Assembly (NCBI GenBank): GCA_020634415.1
Contig: JACKBT010000022.1
Coordinates: forward strand, 29,067-93,066
Reading direction: 5' to 3'
DNA from: Ardenticatenaceae bacterium
Lineage (GTDB): Bacteria; Chloroflexota; Anaerolineae; Promineifilales; Promineifilaceae
Length of the DNA stretch: 64,000 bases
Shown here: one piece after another, positions 43,379-51,701 of the stretch
How the letters are laid out: each line of letters begins with the position of its first letter
How positions within the stretch are numbered: position 1 is the stretch's first letter
Notes under the pieces: model-generated
Told to the model about the DNA's origin: nothing
Seen by the model: the letters and a program-made list of their open reading frames with translations, nothing else
Databases searched by the model: none
Translations under genes and position numbers: made by a program

Positions 43379-44581
43379 CTAAATCGGCCGTTTTCGCCGA
43401 TTCGTCTCTGGCACAAGCGTGGCAAAAATAAACGAGGAAATCAGCCCACTGCTGCCCACCACCACCGCCGCAATCGGCAGCGCCAGCCAGCCCGCAATCG
43501 CCCCACCCACAATCGGCCCCACCGTCCCCCCCGTATCTCCAATCAGCCGCCACATCCCCAAAAACTCACCCCGTGCCTCTGGCGGTGCCAAATCCGCTCC
43601 CAACGTGAGCATGGTGCCCGAACTCAGGCCGTTGCCTAGCCCAACCAGAGCCGCAATGAAAGCTAAACCGGCAAACCCCTGCGTCAAGGGAATCAGCACC
43701 ATGCCCACCCCCTGAATGAGGAAGGCCGGGACAATGGCAAATTTACGGCCGATCCGATCCATAATCACCCCCGTTGGATAAAACAGCGTCATATCCACCG
43801 CCGCGCCAATGCTGATGATCCAGCCAATCGCGGCCACATCCAGCCCCAACACATCGGCCCCGTACAAGGGGAAGATCACACTCGGTCCGGTGCGCACCAA
43901 CTGCGCCAACATCTGGCCGGTGCCGACGGGGATGAGAATACGGCCGTTTGCCCCCGCCACCGTCCGTAATCGCCCCAAATAATCCCAAAACCCCTGCACA
44001 TCAGCCTCATAACTCACCGTTGGTGCCGGCAAAAACAAAACCACCACCAGCAGCGCCAACCCCGTCAGCACCGCCATCACCACAAACGGCGCCCGTAAGC
44101 TGAGAGCCGTCGCCACAAACCCACCAATCGTCGGCCCTACAAAACGGCCGATCCGAAACACCCCGCCCAACAAAGCCACCGAACGCCCCCGCTGCCCCAC
44201 CTTTACCTGCTCCGCCACATAAGCATGCCGCGCCACCCCATACACCGAAAAACCCACACCCCCCAAAATACGGTAAAGCAGCAGTTCAGGAATAGACCGC
44301 GCCCACACCAACGCCAACACCGCCAGCGTCGTCAGCGCCAGCCCCGCAATCATCGCCCGCCGCTGCCCCAACCAACGGATCACCATGCCGCTGGGCAAAT
44401 CCATCAGCAGCATCCCAATCGCCTCCCCCGACAGCACCAGTCCCACCAGCCCATACGTCGCCCCAAACTCACGAATATACAGCGGCAAAATCGGCTCGCG
44501 GATGCCCCAAGAGATAGCAACTAAAATGGAAGGAACATACAGAGGCAGCACAAGGGGATGATTACGGAGATCTTTCAGCAT
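43379..44581 (-). CDS. major facilitator superfamily transporter
   Basis: 400 aa with twelve predicted helices. The N-terminal VAISWGIREPILPLYIREFG and the loop 2-3 region MDLPSGMVIRWLGQRRAMIA (motif A-like, GxLaDRxGRR variant) mark the MFS; a second MDRIGRKFAIVPA follows helix 8. Drug or metabolite efflux is likely, substrate unknown. The last codons end inside an ACGGCCGT-like stretch. Confidence 0.9.
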   Translation of the reverse strand: MLKDLRNHPLVLPLYVPSILVAISWGIREPILPLYIREFGATYGLVGLVLSGEAIGMLLMDLPSGMVIRWLGQRRAMIAGLALTTLAVLALVWARSIPELLLYRILGGVGFSVYGVARHAYVAEQVKVGQRGRSVALLGGVFRIGRFVGPTIGGFVATALSLRAPFVVMAVLTGLALLVVVLFLPAPTVSYEADVQGFWDYLGRLRTVAGANGRILIPVGTGQMLAQLVRTGPSVIFPLYGADVLGLDVAAIGWIISIGAAVDMTLFYPTGVIMDRIGRKFAIVPAFLIQGVGMVLIPLTQGFAGLAFIAALVGLGNGLSSGTMLTLGADLAPPEARGEFLGMWRLIGDTGGTVGPIVGGAIAGWLALPIAAVVVGSSGLISSFIFATLVPETNRRKRPI

Positions 44582-44597
44582 AAAAAGCCAATATTCA

Positions 44598-44662
44598 GTA
44601 GCTGCGGCATCCTTACCGCGTCAACCTTCACGCCTTAGAACGCGATAAGAAACCGTGACTAC
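44598..44662. repeat. GTAGC(T/C)GCGG-type hairpin element
   Basis: Starts GTAGCTGCGGCATCCTTACC and ends CCGTGACTAC; relatives at 49166 and 50587. It lies just upstream of the MFS gene. A GGGGCGATTTTCAAAATCGCCCTA hairpin (44710-44735, split here from a longer stretch) follows in the same gap and belongs to the GATTTTGCAAAATC family. Confidence 0.6.
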
Positions 44663-44779
44663 AGCAGGTTAAATGATTGGAGTCTGGCGAATTTTATAAT
44701 TCTCTCTGGTATGTGGGGCGATTTTCAAAATCGCCCTACTCTATTAAATTAGGGGGCGAATATGCAAGCTCTAACGCGC

Positions 44780-45451
44780 CTACGAATAATTTTGACGATA
44801 CCAATCAGAAGCTTGCACGCGGTTATCCACTTCCAACTTGCTCAAAATATGGCTCACATGCGTCTTAATTGTCGCCAGAGTGAGGAACATTTTGTTGGCA
44901 ATGTCCTGATTAGAATGTCCTTCAGCTACCAAAGCCAGCACCTCTAATTCCTTGGGCGAGAGGAGATCGGCCGTTTGCATATTATCCATCATCATATCCA
45001 AAACCCCCGTCACCTCTTTAGACAGCAGCACCGAGCGCGACCGCGCCGCCAGCAAAACACTGGTCAACAAAGCCTCCTCCTGCTCCCACAAATCCTCTTT
45101 GATGAGATAAGAAGTACCCAACCGCACCGCTTCCAACACAATCTCATCCACCACAGGCGAGCCAGAAAAAATGATAATAGACACATCACTACCCTTGCCC
45201 CGTTCCCGCAAATCCTTCACCAACTGCCAACCCGATTCATAATTACTGCTATCGTTATACAAGAGCAAATCTACAAAAACCACATCCGGCAGTTCCGTTT
45301 GGGCCTTTTCCCGCGCCTCATTATCATCACGCGCCGTCCACAAAATTTGGCAGCCCAACTGTTCCAAATGGTGCAGCAAGCCAGTCAGTGCCATCGGCTG
45401 GTTTTCCACAATAGCCACACTCAAATCTTGTAGAAGTGGGTTCATACTCAT
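44780..45451 (-). CDS. NarL/FixJ-type response regulator
   Basis: 223 aa from ATG 45451 (GGAG 8 bp upstream); a GTG at 45469 overlapping the kinase stop is the alternative. The receiver domain has the phosphoacceptor Asp in VVFVDLLLYND and the switch Lys in SYLIKEDLWE. The LuxR-type helix-turn-helix is LSPKELEVLALVAEGHSNQD followed by TIKTHVSHILSKL. It should be phosphorylated by the kinase encoded just upstream (45466) and control unknown promoters. Confidence 0.93.
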   Translation of the reverse strand: MSMNPLLQDLSVAIVENQPMALTGLLHHLEQLGCQILWTARDDNEAREKAQTELPDVVFVDLLLYNDSSNYESGWQLVKDLRERGKGSDVSIIIFSGSPVVDEIVLEAVRLGTSYLIKEDLWEQEEALLTSVLLAARSRSVLLSKEVTGVLDMMMDNMQTADLLSPKELEVLALVAEGHSNQDIANKMFLTLATIKTHVSHILSKLEVDNRVQASDWYRQNYS

Positions 45452-45465
45452 AATAATCGCTCCGT

Positions 45466-46629
45466 TCACCGCTTACTGCTGGTGGGAATAACGGGAATGT
45501 GGGCGTTGATGACTGTGCCAAAACCAGGCTGGCTGGAAACCTGAAATTGCCCGCCCAAATATTGGGTAATGTGGGTGTGCCAATAACCAAGTCCATAGGG
45601 AGAAAACGGCCGTTCCCCCTTATCAAACCCACATCCATGATCAATCACCTGCACATAAATCTGATTCTGCTCCCAGCGCAGCCCCACATGAACGTATGAG
45701 GCTGGCCCACCGTGCTTAATGGCATTGCCAATCGCCTCCAAAACCAGCGTATAAAGCAGTTCACGCAGCAGCGGCGGCTGCTGCTCAATCATCTTGGGGA
45801 TGGGCGCAATCTCAATCTCAATGCGCTGCCCTTGCGGCCAGGCCCGTTCCAAAGCGGCCGTCGCCGTAATCAACGCCTTCATCAGCGACATCTCCCGCAA
45901 ATCTACCAGCAAATCCCCCGAAGCCTCCAAAATAAGACGGCGCATCTCCTCAAAAGCCATCGCCTTCGTCTGCGCCAAATGGTTTTGCAACTGCGCCGGC
46001 AGTTGAAAATTAAGCGCGTGCAAAATCTCCCCTTCCAACGCATCCAATTGCCCCCGAAGCAAATTAGCCACATTGCCATAGACCGTGTGAGCCGTAGCCA
46101 TGCGCTTGTGCTGATAACGGCCGTTATCCCCCAACCCCGCCATAAAACTACTCACCAGCAGCGCACTCGCCGCCAACGACTGCCGCCACGCCTCCGACCA
46201 CGCTTGCTTCTCCCGAAACAGCAGCAGCACCAAAGCCAGCTTACGCTCCTGGTAAGCAATCGGCAAAAAGACAAACGACTCCACCCCCTCCCGCCGCAGC
46301 AGCAGCGGCAGATCCGCTGGCTGGCGTGCCGCCGCCCACCGCTGCGCCTCCGGCTCAAAATAAGGCTGCCAATAACGAATCAGATCGCCCAACGTACCAC
46401 TGATGGCACCTTCCAGGGTAAGTCCGCTCAAGCTGTGGGCCTTCAGCATCTCCCCCGCGCACAGCGGCGGCAAAATGGGGATGCCCCCAGTTTCGGGAAC
46501 CAGAGCACAAGTAAGAGTAACGGCCGTTTGCAAATGTTGATGATAAACGGCCGTTGCCGTCTCCAACAACTGCTGGAAACTACGCTGTTGATAAAGCTGC
46601 TGCACCAAATTGGTTAATAAAACTTCCAA
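45466..46629 (-). CDS. sensor histidine kinase, NarX/DesK-like, cytoplasmic
   Basis: About 387 aa. I favour TTG 46629, which has AGGTGG at good spacing; a further TTG at 46659 is possible. No membrane helix. The N-terminal 170 residues are GAF-like (VESFVFLPIAYQERKLALVL). The phosphoacceptor region is probably TAHTVYGNVANLLRGQ. The ATPase shows N-box LEAIGNAIKHGG, G1 DHGCGFD and G2 YGLGYWH. Its stop overlaps or abuts the regulator gene, so the two form an operon. A lone receiver gene diverges upstream. Confidence 0.87.
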   Translation of the reverse strand: MEVLLTNLVQQLYQQRSFQQLLETATAVYHQHLQTAVTLTCALVPETGGIPILPPLCAGEMLKAHSLSGLTLEGAISGTLGDLIRYWQPYFEPEAQRWAAARQPADLPLLLRREGVESFVFLPIAYQERKLALVLLLFREKQAWSEAWRQSLAASALLVSSFMAGLGDNGRYQHKRMATAHTVYGNVANLLRGQLDALEGEILHALNFQLPAQLQNHLAQTKAMAFEEMRRLILEASGDLLVDLREMSLMKALITATAALERAWPQGQRIEIEIAPIPKMIEQQPPLLRELLYTLVLEAIGNAIKHGGPASYVHVGLRWEQNQIYVQVIDHGCGFDKGERPFSPYGLGYWHTHITQYLGGQFQVSSQPGFGTVINAHIPVIPTSSKR

Positions 46630-46744
46630 GACAAATACCCACCTAAATGACTCCGCCAAAGTTTACGCCAATCAAGACCGAGTGCCAAATCATACTTTCG
46701 GCGCACAAATATCATCCCCACTCATCCTCCAAGCCACGTATAAT

Positions 46745-46774
46745 GGTAGGGTAAAGGCATGCCTTTACCCTACC
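46745..46774. repeat. GTAGGGTAAAGGC palindrome upstream of the lone receiver gene
   Basis: GTAGGGTAAAGGC/GCCTTTACCCTAC with a 2-nt centre, ending 5 bp before ATG 46779. Same build as the GTAGGGTCGAGGC elements. It occupies the place of the ribosome-binding site. Confidence 0.8.
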
Positions 46775-46778
46775 AACC

Positions 46779-47228
46779 ATGACCTATTCCAAGATTTGGC
46801 GCATCCTAGTAGTTGATGACCTCCCGCGATGGGGCGAAACCATCCAGGACATGGCCCACCTGCTTCACTGCCAGGTACGTGTTGTCACCAATCTACAAGC
46901 GGCCGTGCGCGAACTCATGAACTGGTCCCCCCACCTCATCCTCCTCGACCTGCACATGCCCTGGGAGTCCTGGGAGCCGCTCCCCGAACTCAACCAAAAA
47001 TACACCCCCGACCAAAAAGCCCTCGCCTTTTGCGAGCAAGTCACCACCTCTCCCCCCCTCAAACACATCCTCGTCGTCATCGTCTCCGTCGAAAGCCAGC
47101 CCATTCACCAAGAGCGTGCCGCCCTGGCTGGCGCTCACCGCTACTTCACCAAAGGCGAATTCAAAATCGAACAGTTCCAAAGCCTGCTAGATCAATTAGA
47201 GGCAATCTACAAGCCAGACGATGCCTGA
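46779..47228 (+). CDS. stand-alone response-regulator receiver
   Basis: 149 aa. RILVVDDLPRWGE gives the acidic pocket, LILLDLHMPWES the phosphoacceptor Asp, and HRYFTKGEF the switch Lys. No output domain, so it would act by protein contact or as a phosphate sink. It diverges from the histidine kinase. There is no Shine-Dalgarno; a palindrome sits directly before the ATG, so translation may be leaderless or structure-controlled. Confidence 0.88.
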   Translation: MTYSKIWRILVVDDLPRWGETIQDMAHLLHCQVRVVTNLQAAVRELMNWSPHLILLDLHMPWESWEPLPELNQKYTPDQKALAFCEQVTTSPPLKHILVVIVSVESQPIHQERAALAGAHRYFTKGEFKIEQFQSLLDQLEAIYKPDDA

Positions 47229-47453
47229 CAGCTACCGCTCTGGTCGGTGTCCTCACCGTGCCAGCTTGGGCGGTAATGAGGGCACCGCCCGCAGCCATAA
47301 GCCAGACAAAGCCTAAAGGATGAAGGCAAAATCATCCCCCCACTCATTCCTTCTACCGATTACAAATTTCCCCCAACCAGATATTCTAACCAGCGTCACA
47401 AGGTTATTAGAAGTTTTTCAGGCAATCCTAAAAGCTACGAAGTGAGGTTCAAC

Positions 47454-47765
47454 ATGTTAGCTTTTCCCCTTAGAAACCCCCAAATCACCCCCCATGCCTC
47501 CCGGCGCATGGCCCAACGCAATGTGTCGGCCGAAGATGTTGATTTTATCCTACGCTATGGGCAAAAACTGCACCGCGCTGGGGCCATCATCTTCTTTCTG
47601 CGCCAGCGCGATATCCCTCCAGACAAACAAGCAGACAAAAGTTGCTCCCGGTTAGAGGGAACGGCCGTTGTCACCAACCGCCACTTCTCCCGCATCCTAA
47701 CCGTTTATCGTAATCGTCAAAGCGGCCTACGTCACATCAAACAAAAACCGCGTCGCAGTCATTAA
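47454..47765 (+). CDS. DUF4258-type small protein
   Basis: 103 aa from ATG 47454 (GAGG 6 bp upstream; a GTG at 47442 is possible). The pattern TPHASRRMAQRNVSAEDVDF followed by ILRYGQ is that of DUF4258 proteins, a RelE-like small fold often seen near toxins or mobile genes. The C-terminal part has ILTVYRN as in the family. No antitoxin partner is adjacent; a 33-codon membrane peptide follows. The 225-bp gap before it shows no gene. Confidence 0.75.
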   Translation: MLAFPLRNPQITPHASRRMAQRNVSAEDVDFILRYGQKLHRAGAIIFFLRQRDIPPDKQADKSCSRLEGTAVVTNRHFSRILTVYRNRQSGLRHIKQKPRRSH

Positions 47766-47822
47766 CGCAGCGGTCAGCAATCATCATTCAGTTCTATGGT
47801 TCATCTAGATGAGGTACTAAAC

Positions 47823-47924
47823 ATGACATTAACCATAACCCTGTCCACCATAGTCATCATCGCCCTCTTCAGCATCATCGTAGGTATGATTATCGGCATC
47901 AGTCTTACCCGCCCCGTCAACTAA
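47823..47924 (+). CDS. 33-aa single-helix membrane peptide
   Basis: MTLTITLSTIVIIALFSIIV then GMIIGISLTRPVN: one long membrane helix with a basic end. TGAGG stands 8 bp before ATG 47823. It follows the DUF4258 gene by 57 bp and ends one base before a GGAGACT hairpin. Small membrane peptides of this kind can be toxins or regulators; role unknown. Confidence 0.55.
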   Translation: MTLTITLSTIVIIALFSIIVGMIIGISLTRPVN

Positions 47925-47925
47925 A

Positions 47926-47977
47926 AGAGACTGGAGACTAGAGACTAACCAGTCTCCAGTCTCCAATCTCCAGTCTC
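47926..47977. repeat. GGAGACT-type inverted repeat
   Basis: GAGACTGGAGACTAGAGACT pairs with AGTCTCCAGTCTCCAATCTC. It fills exactly the gap between the peptide stop and the convergent LysM gene stop. Confidence 0.88.
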
Positions 47978-47980
47978 GCC

Positions 47981-49018
47981 TTAATTCACCCGTCGCAGCC
48001 CCCAATCATCCATAAACCAGCCATTATTAGCCAGCGCATAACGGCCGCGTGCGGCAAGGCCCACCCGCACCGTTTGCGCCTGAGTGATGGTGAACGTATA
48101 TGTTAACGTATTCTTTTGCCCCACAACTGGCATTTGCCAACCACTATTCCCATTGCCGCCCAGCAGCAGCACCTCGCCCGCCCCCGCACTGGCCCACACC
48201 TTATTGCCATTCTCATAATCGGCCACCAAATCGGGGAAAATGTTCACCTCAAACAGATACGTACCCGGCGACAAAGCCACATCCGTAAACAGCCGGAAAC
48301 TAATCGCCCCCGACCCCTTAAAAATCTTCACCGTATGAGCACCATCCCAAATAAACCGCGCCTGCTCATCCGGCGGCAGAAAATTATTCGACAACACCCG
48401 CGTTTCCGGGCGCACAAAGCGGCTCCAGGGCTGCGGGTCAAACGGATTGTCCCCTTCATCATACTCAAACTGCCAACCGTTGGGCAGTTGCAGTTCAGGA
48501 ATGCCGTTCTGGTGATACCAACCCCCTTCAAAGGAGGGGTTGGGCAGCAAATTGGCCCCAGTTGTGGGGGGTGGGGGATTGGCTGGCGGGGGTGTCGTGG
48601 GCTGTGTGCCACCAGGGATAATTAAAGTTTGGCCGACAAAGATGAGGTTGGGATTGCTCAAGCCATTGGCCTGAGCAACGGCCGTTACCGACACCCCAAA
48701 GCGCACCGCAATACGAAAAATCGTGTCACCCGGCTGCACCACATACGTCGTGCCCGTCGCGGGGGTCGGCGGCGGTGGGGTCGTAGGGTTAGTTGGTGCC
48801 GCCCCATCGGGGATGATGAGGGTGCTGCCCGCGTAAATGAGATTGGGATTGACAAGGTGATTGGCCTGCACAACGGCCGTTACCGACACCCCAAACCGCT
48901 GCGCAATGCTAAACAACGTATCCCCCGGCTGCACCACATACGCTGTATCCGCTTGCGCCGTGCCCACAGCCATCCACCACAACAAAACCAACAAAAGCCA
49001 GCTTACTCGTTTCATCAT
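47981..49018 (-). CDS. secreted protein with two LysM domains and a conserved C-terminal beta domain
   Basis: 345 aa from ATG 49018 (GGAGG 6 bp upstream). Signal peptide VSWLLLVLLWWMAVGTAQA. Two LysM domains (YVVQPGDTLFSIAQRFGVSV and YVVQPGDTIFRIAVRFGVSV, each ending in LIIP) are separated by Thr/Pro linkers. Residues about 155-345 (NLLPNPSFEGGWYHQNGIPE to GWFMDDWGLRRVN) match the C-terminal domain of the lipoprotein at 17594. It should bind peptidoglycan and another carbohydrate at the cell surface. Confidence 0.87.
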   Translation of the reverse strand: MMKRVSWLLLVLLWWMAVGTAQADTAYVVQPGDTLFSIAQRFGVSVTAVVQANHLVNPNLIYAGSTLIIPDGAAPTNPTTPPPPTPATGTTYVVQPGDTIFRIAVRFGVSVTAVAQANGLSNPNLIFVGQTLIIPGGTQPTTPPPANPPPPTTGANLLPNPSFEGGWYHQNGIPELQLPNGWQFEYDEGDNPFDPQPWSRFVRPETRVLSNNFLPPDEQARFIWDGAHTVKIFKGSGAISFRLFTDVALSPGTYLFEVNIFPDLVADYENGNKVWASAGAGEVLLLGGNGNSGWQMPVVGQKNTLTYTFTITQAQTVRVGLAARGRYALANNGWFMDDWGLRRVN

Positions 49019-49165
49019 GTCATGCCTCCAATTCAGCAAATTGAACGCAGCGAAACACCAGCCACGTATGCCGTCTGTTGTATCACAAGCCCTATCACCC
49101 GGCGGTTAAGAAGCCGTAAATTGATGAAGCGGAAACAGAAAACTGGCAGGCTGTCGGAAAAGTGG

Positions 49166-49225
49166 TTGTAGCCGCGGTATCCTTACCGCGTTCCCAGAGG
49201 CGCGAAAGGGATTTCGCGGCTACAA
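49166..49225. repeat. GTAGCCGCG hairpin element
   Basis: TTGTAGCCGCG pairs with CGCGGCTACAA at the ends, with GCGGTATCCTTACCGC as an inner hairpin. Relatives at 44598 and 50587. In the gap 49019-49413 a partial GGAGACT arm (49256-49278) and one ACGGCCGT are also present; no gene. Confidence 0.75.
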
Positions 49226-49413
49226 GTTGGGGTTCTCAGACAAACTGCTAGAAACCATTCAGTCCCCAATCTCCAGTTTTTTGCCCAAACCCTAAATAGT
49301 TGCTAAGTAGGCCAACGGCCGTTTACCCCCACCGCCACAAACCAGCTACAATGCCCCATCCGCAGCCGAGGTATCCCTACCTCGAATAAACCTTAAATCA
49401 CAAAAGACAGACC

Positions 49414-50550
49414 ATGAAAAAACTCCTCACCCTCATCCTTATTTTTTTAGCTGGCTGTGCCGACCAACCAGCACCCGCCGCCACCTCCACCCCCGCACCC
49501 ACCACCACCCCCATCATCCTCATCGCCACCCCCACCCCGCTCGGCGAAGACATCCTCGAACCCATTGACGTGGAAGAACAGCTCATCACCAACCTCTATG
49601 AGCGCGTTGGCCCCTCCGTCGTTCACATCACCTCTCGCGTCATCACCATGAACTTCTTCTTCGGCCCCACCGCCAGCGAAGGCACAGGCTCCGGCTTCAT
49701 TTACGACACCGACGGCCACATCGTCACCAACAACCACGTCGTGGAAAACGCCGACAGCCTGGAAGTAAAACTCTCCGACGACATCACCGTTCCCGCCCAA
49801 GTTGTGGGTGTAGACCCGCCCAACGATCTGGCCGTCATCCAAATTGATGTACCGGAGGATTACGCCCTCGTGCCATTGGAATTGGGCAAAACCAACACCG
49901 TGCAGGTGGGGCAGCGAGCCATCGCCATTGGCAACCCCTTCGGCCTGGATCGCACCCTGACCACAGGAGTGGTCAGTGCTTTGGGACGGCCGTTACAAAC
50001 CGACAACGACAACTACATCTTCAACGTCATCCAAACCGATGCCGCCATTAACCCCGGCAACTCCGGCGGGCCGCTGCTCAACTCACGCGGGCAGGTCATT
50101 GGGGTCAATACGGCCGTTCGCCAAGATGCTCAAGGCATCGGCTTCGCCGTCCCCGTAGATACCGTCCAGCGCATCGTCCCCGTTCTCATACAGGAAGGAA
50201 CCTATCCCCACCCCTGGCTCGGTCTACTCGGCTACTCCATCAGCCCCGATTTAGCCCAAGCCCTGCAACTGCCCGTCGAGCAGGGCGTTCTCGTCGCCCA
50301 GCTTTACCGGGAAGGGCCAGCCGTGGCTGCCGGCATTCAGAGCGCACAACAGCAGGTCATCGTCGGCAACCGCCGCTACCTCATCGGCGGCGACATTTTG
50401 ACAACCATCAACGGCCTGCCCATCACCGATTGGAACAGCCTGACCCAATATTTAGAACTCAACACCCAGGTCGGCGACACCGTCACCCTAGCCATCCTGC
50501 GCGATGCCCAATCTATGGAAATCGAACTCACACTGGCAGCCCAACCATAA
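49414..50550 (+). CDS. S1C (HtrA/DegP-like) serine protease lipoprotein with PDZ domain
   Basis: 378 aa. Lipobox LIFLAGCAD, then a Thr/Pro linker. Catalytic triad: His in VTNNHVVENAD, Asp in PPNDLAVIQ, Ser in NPGNSGGPLL. A single PDZ domain occupies residues about 265-375 (LPVEQGVLVAQLYREGPAVA; GGDILTTINGLPI). It degrades or refolds damaged proteins on the outer face of the membrane. The Shine-Dalgarno is weak. Confidence 0.94.
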   Translation: MKKLLTLILIFLAGCADQPAPAATSTPAPTTTPIILIATPTPLGEDILEPIDVEEQLITNLYERVGPSVVHITSRVITMNFFFGPTASEGTGSGFIYDTDGHIVTNNHVVENADSLEVKLSDDITVPAQVVGVDPPNDLAVIQIDVPEDYALVPLELGKTNTVQVGQRAIAIGNPFGLDRTLTTGVVSALGRPLQTDNDNYIFNVIQTDAAINPGNSGGPLLNSRGQVIGVNTAVRQDAQGIGFAVPVDTVQRIVPVLIQEGTYPHPWLGLLGYSISPDLAQALQLPVEQGVLVAQLYREGPAVAAGIQSAQQQVIVGNRRYLIGGDILTTINGLPITDWNSLTQYLELNTQVGDTVTLAILRDAQSMEIELTLAAQP

Positions 50551-50586
50551 CTTGCCCCCACCCCCATCTCGCGTTATCGTTGATCG

Positions 50587-50635
50587 GTAGTCGCGGTTTC
50601 TTACCGCGTCAGCGAGGTAGGCATACCTCGACTAC
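50587..50635. repeat. GTAGTCG hairpin element
   Basis: GTAGTCG/CGACTAC outer arms enclose CGCGGTTTCTTACCGCG and CGAGGTAGGCATACCTCG hairpins: a three-way-junction shape 36 bp after the protease stop. Confidence 0.8.
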
Positions 50636-50664
50636 GAAACACAACAACGAAACGAGGTAACAAC

Positions 50665-51642
50665 ATGAAAGTTTTAGTCACAGGTGGTGCGGGCTACATT
50701 GGCAGCGCCACCGTCGAACAGTTAATTGAAGCAGGTGAAGAAGTCGTCGTCTTTGATAATTTGTATCAGGGACACAAAGCGGCCGTTCACCCCGATGCCA
50801 TCTTTGTTCAGGGCGATCTGGCAGATAAAACGGCCGTCTCCAACCTCCTCCACAAACATCGCCCCGACGGCATCATGCACTTCGCCTCCCACACCCTCGT
50901 CGGTGAATCTATGGAAAAACCATTCCTCTATTTACGCGATAACGTGGTCAATGCCCTCAATCTGCTGGAAGCAGCCGTGGCCGTGGGGGTCAAACGCTTC
51001 ATCCTCTCCTCCACCGCCAACCTCTTTGAAAAGCCCGAACGCATGCCCATAGACGAAACCGAGCGCATCATCCCCGGCAGCCCCTACGGCGAATCCAAAT
51101 TCATCATCGAGCGAATGCTGCACTGGATGGACGAACTGTATGGCCTCAAATACGCCTGCCTGCGCTACTTCAACGCCTGCGGTGCCACTCCCACTCGCGG
51201 CGAACACCACGACCCCGAAACCCACATCATTCCCCTCGTCCTCCAGGTCGCCCTCGGTCAGCGCGAAAAAATCACCATCTTTGGCGACGATTACGACACC
51301 CCCGACGGCACTTGCGTCCGCGACTACATCCACATTGTAGACCTGGCCAACGCCCACATTCTAGCCCTGCACGACCTGCACAACGGCAGCCGCAAATATA
51401 ATCTGGGCAACGGACGCGGCTACAGCATCCAGCAAGTCATCGAAACCGCCCGCAAAGTCACCGGCCACCCCATCCCCGCCGAAATCGGCCCACGCCGTCC
51501 TGGCGATCCCGCCGTCCTCATCGCCAGCAGCGAGACCATTAACCACGACCTCAACTGGCAGCCCCGCTACCCTTCGCTGGAAAGTATCATCGAAACAGCC
51601 TGGAAATGGCACCTGGCAAACCCCCAGGGGTATGCAGAGTAA
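50665..51642 (+). CDS. galE: UDP-glucose 4-epimerase (extended SDR)
   Basis: 325 aa. GGAGYIG is the NAD-binding loop at residue 7. Catalytic YGESK ([15 protein letters not shown]) and the preceding SSTANLF stand where SSSATVYG is usual. LRYFNACGA and [13 protein letters not shown] are UDP-sugar-side motifs of GalE. It interconverts UDP-glucose and UDP-galactose for envelope glycans. GAGG 8 bp before ATG. Confidence 0.93.
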   Translation: MKVLVTGGAGYIGSATVEQLIEAGEEVVVFDNLYQGHKAAVHPDAIFVQGDLADKTAVSNLLHKHRPDGIMHFASHTLVGESMEKPFLYLRDNVVNALNLLEAAVAVGVKRFILSSTANLFEKPERMPIDETERIIPGSPYGESKFIIERMLHWMDELYGLKYACLRYFNACGATPTRGEHHDPETHIIPLVLQVALGQREKITIFGDDYDTPDGTCVRDYIHIVDLANAHILALHDLHNGSRKYNLGNGRGYSIQQVIETARKVTGHPIPAEIGPRRPGDPAVLIASSETINHDLNWQPRYPSLESIIETAWKWHLANPQGYAE

Positions 51643-51657
51643 CGGCAAAGCTATTTC

Positions 51658-51692
51658 ATCCGTAATCGGTGGTTATTTCACCGATTACGGAT
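51658..51692. terminator. hairpin between convergent galE and ABC permease genes
   Basis: ATCCGTAATCGGTG/CACCGATTACGGAT, a perfect 14-bp stem with a 7-nt loop, 15 bp after the galE stop. It may terminate both directions. Confidence 0.75.
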
Positions 51693-51701
51693 CAGTTCAT
51701 T

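Noticed and set aside
45712..46617. 301-codon plus-strand frame
   Set aside because: Antisense to the histidine kinase; Arg/Gln-rich translation typical of a shadow frame.
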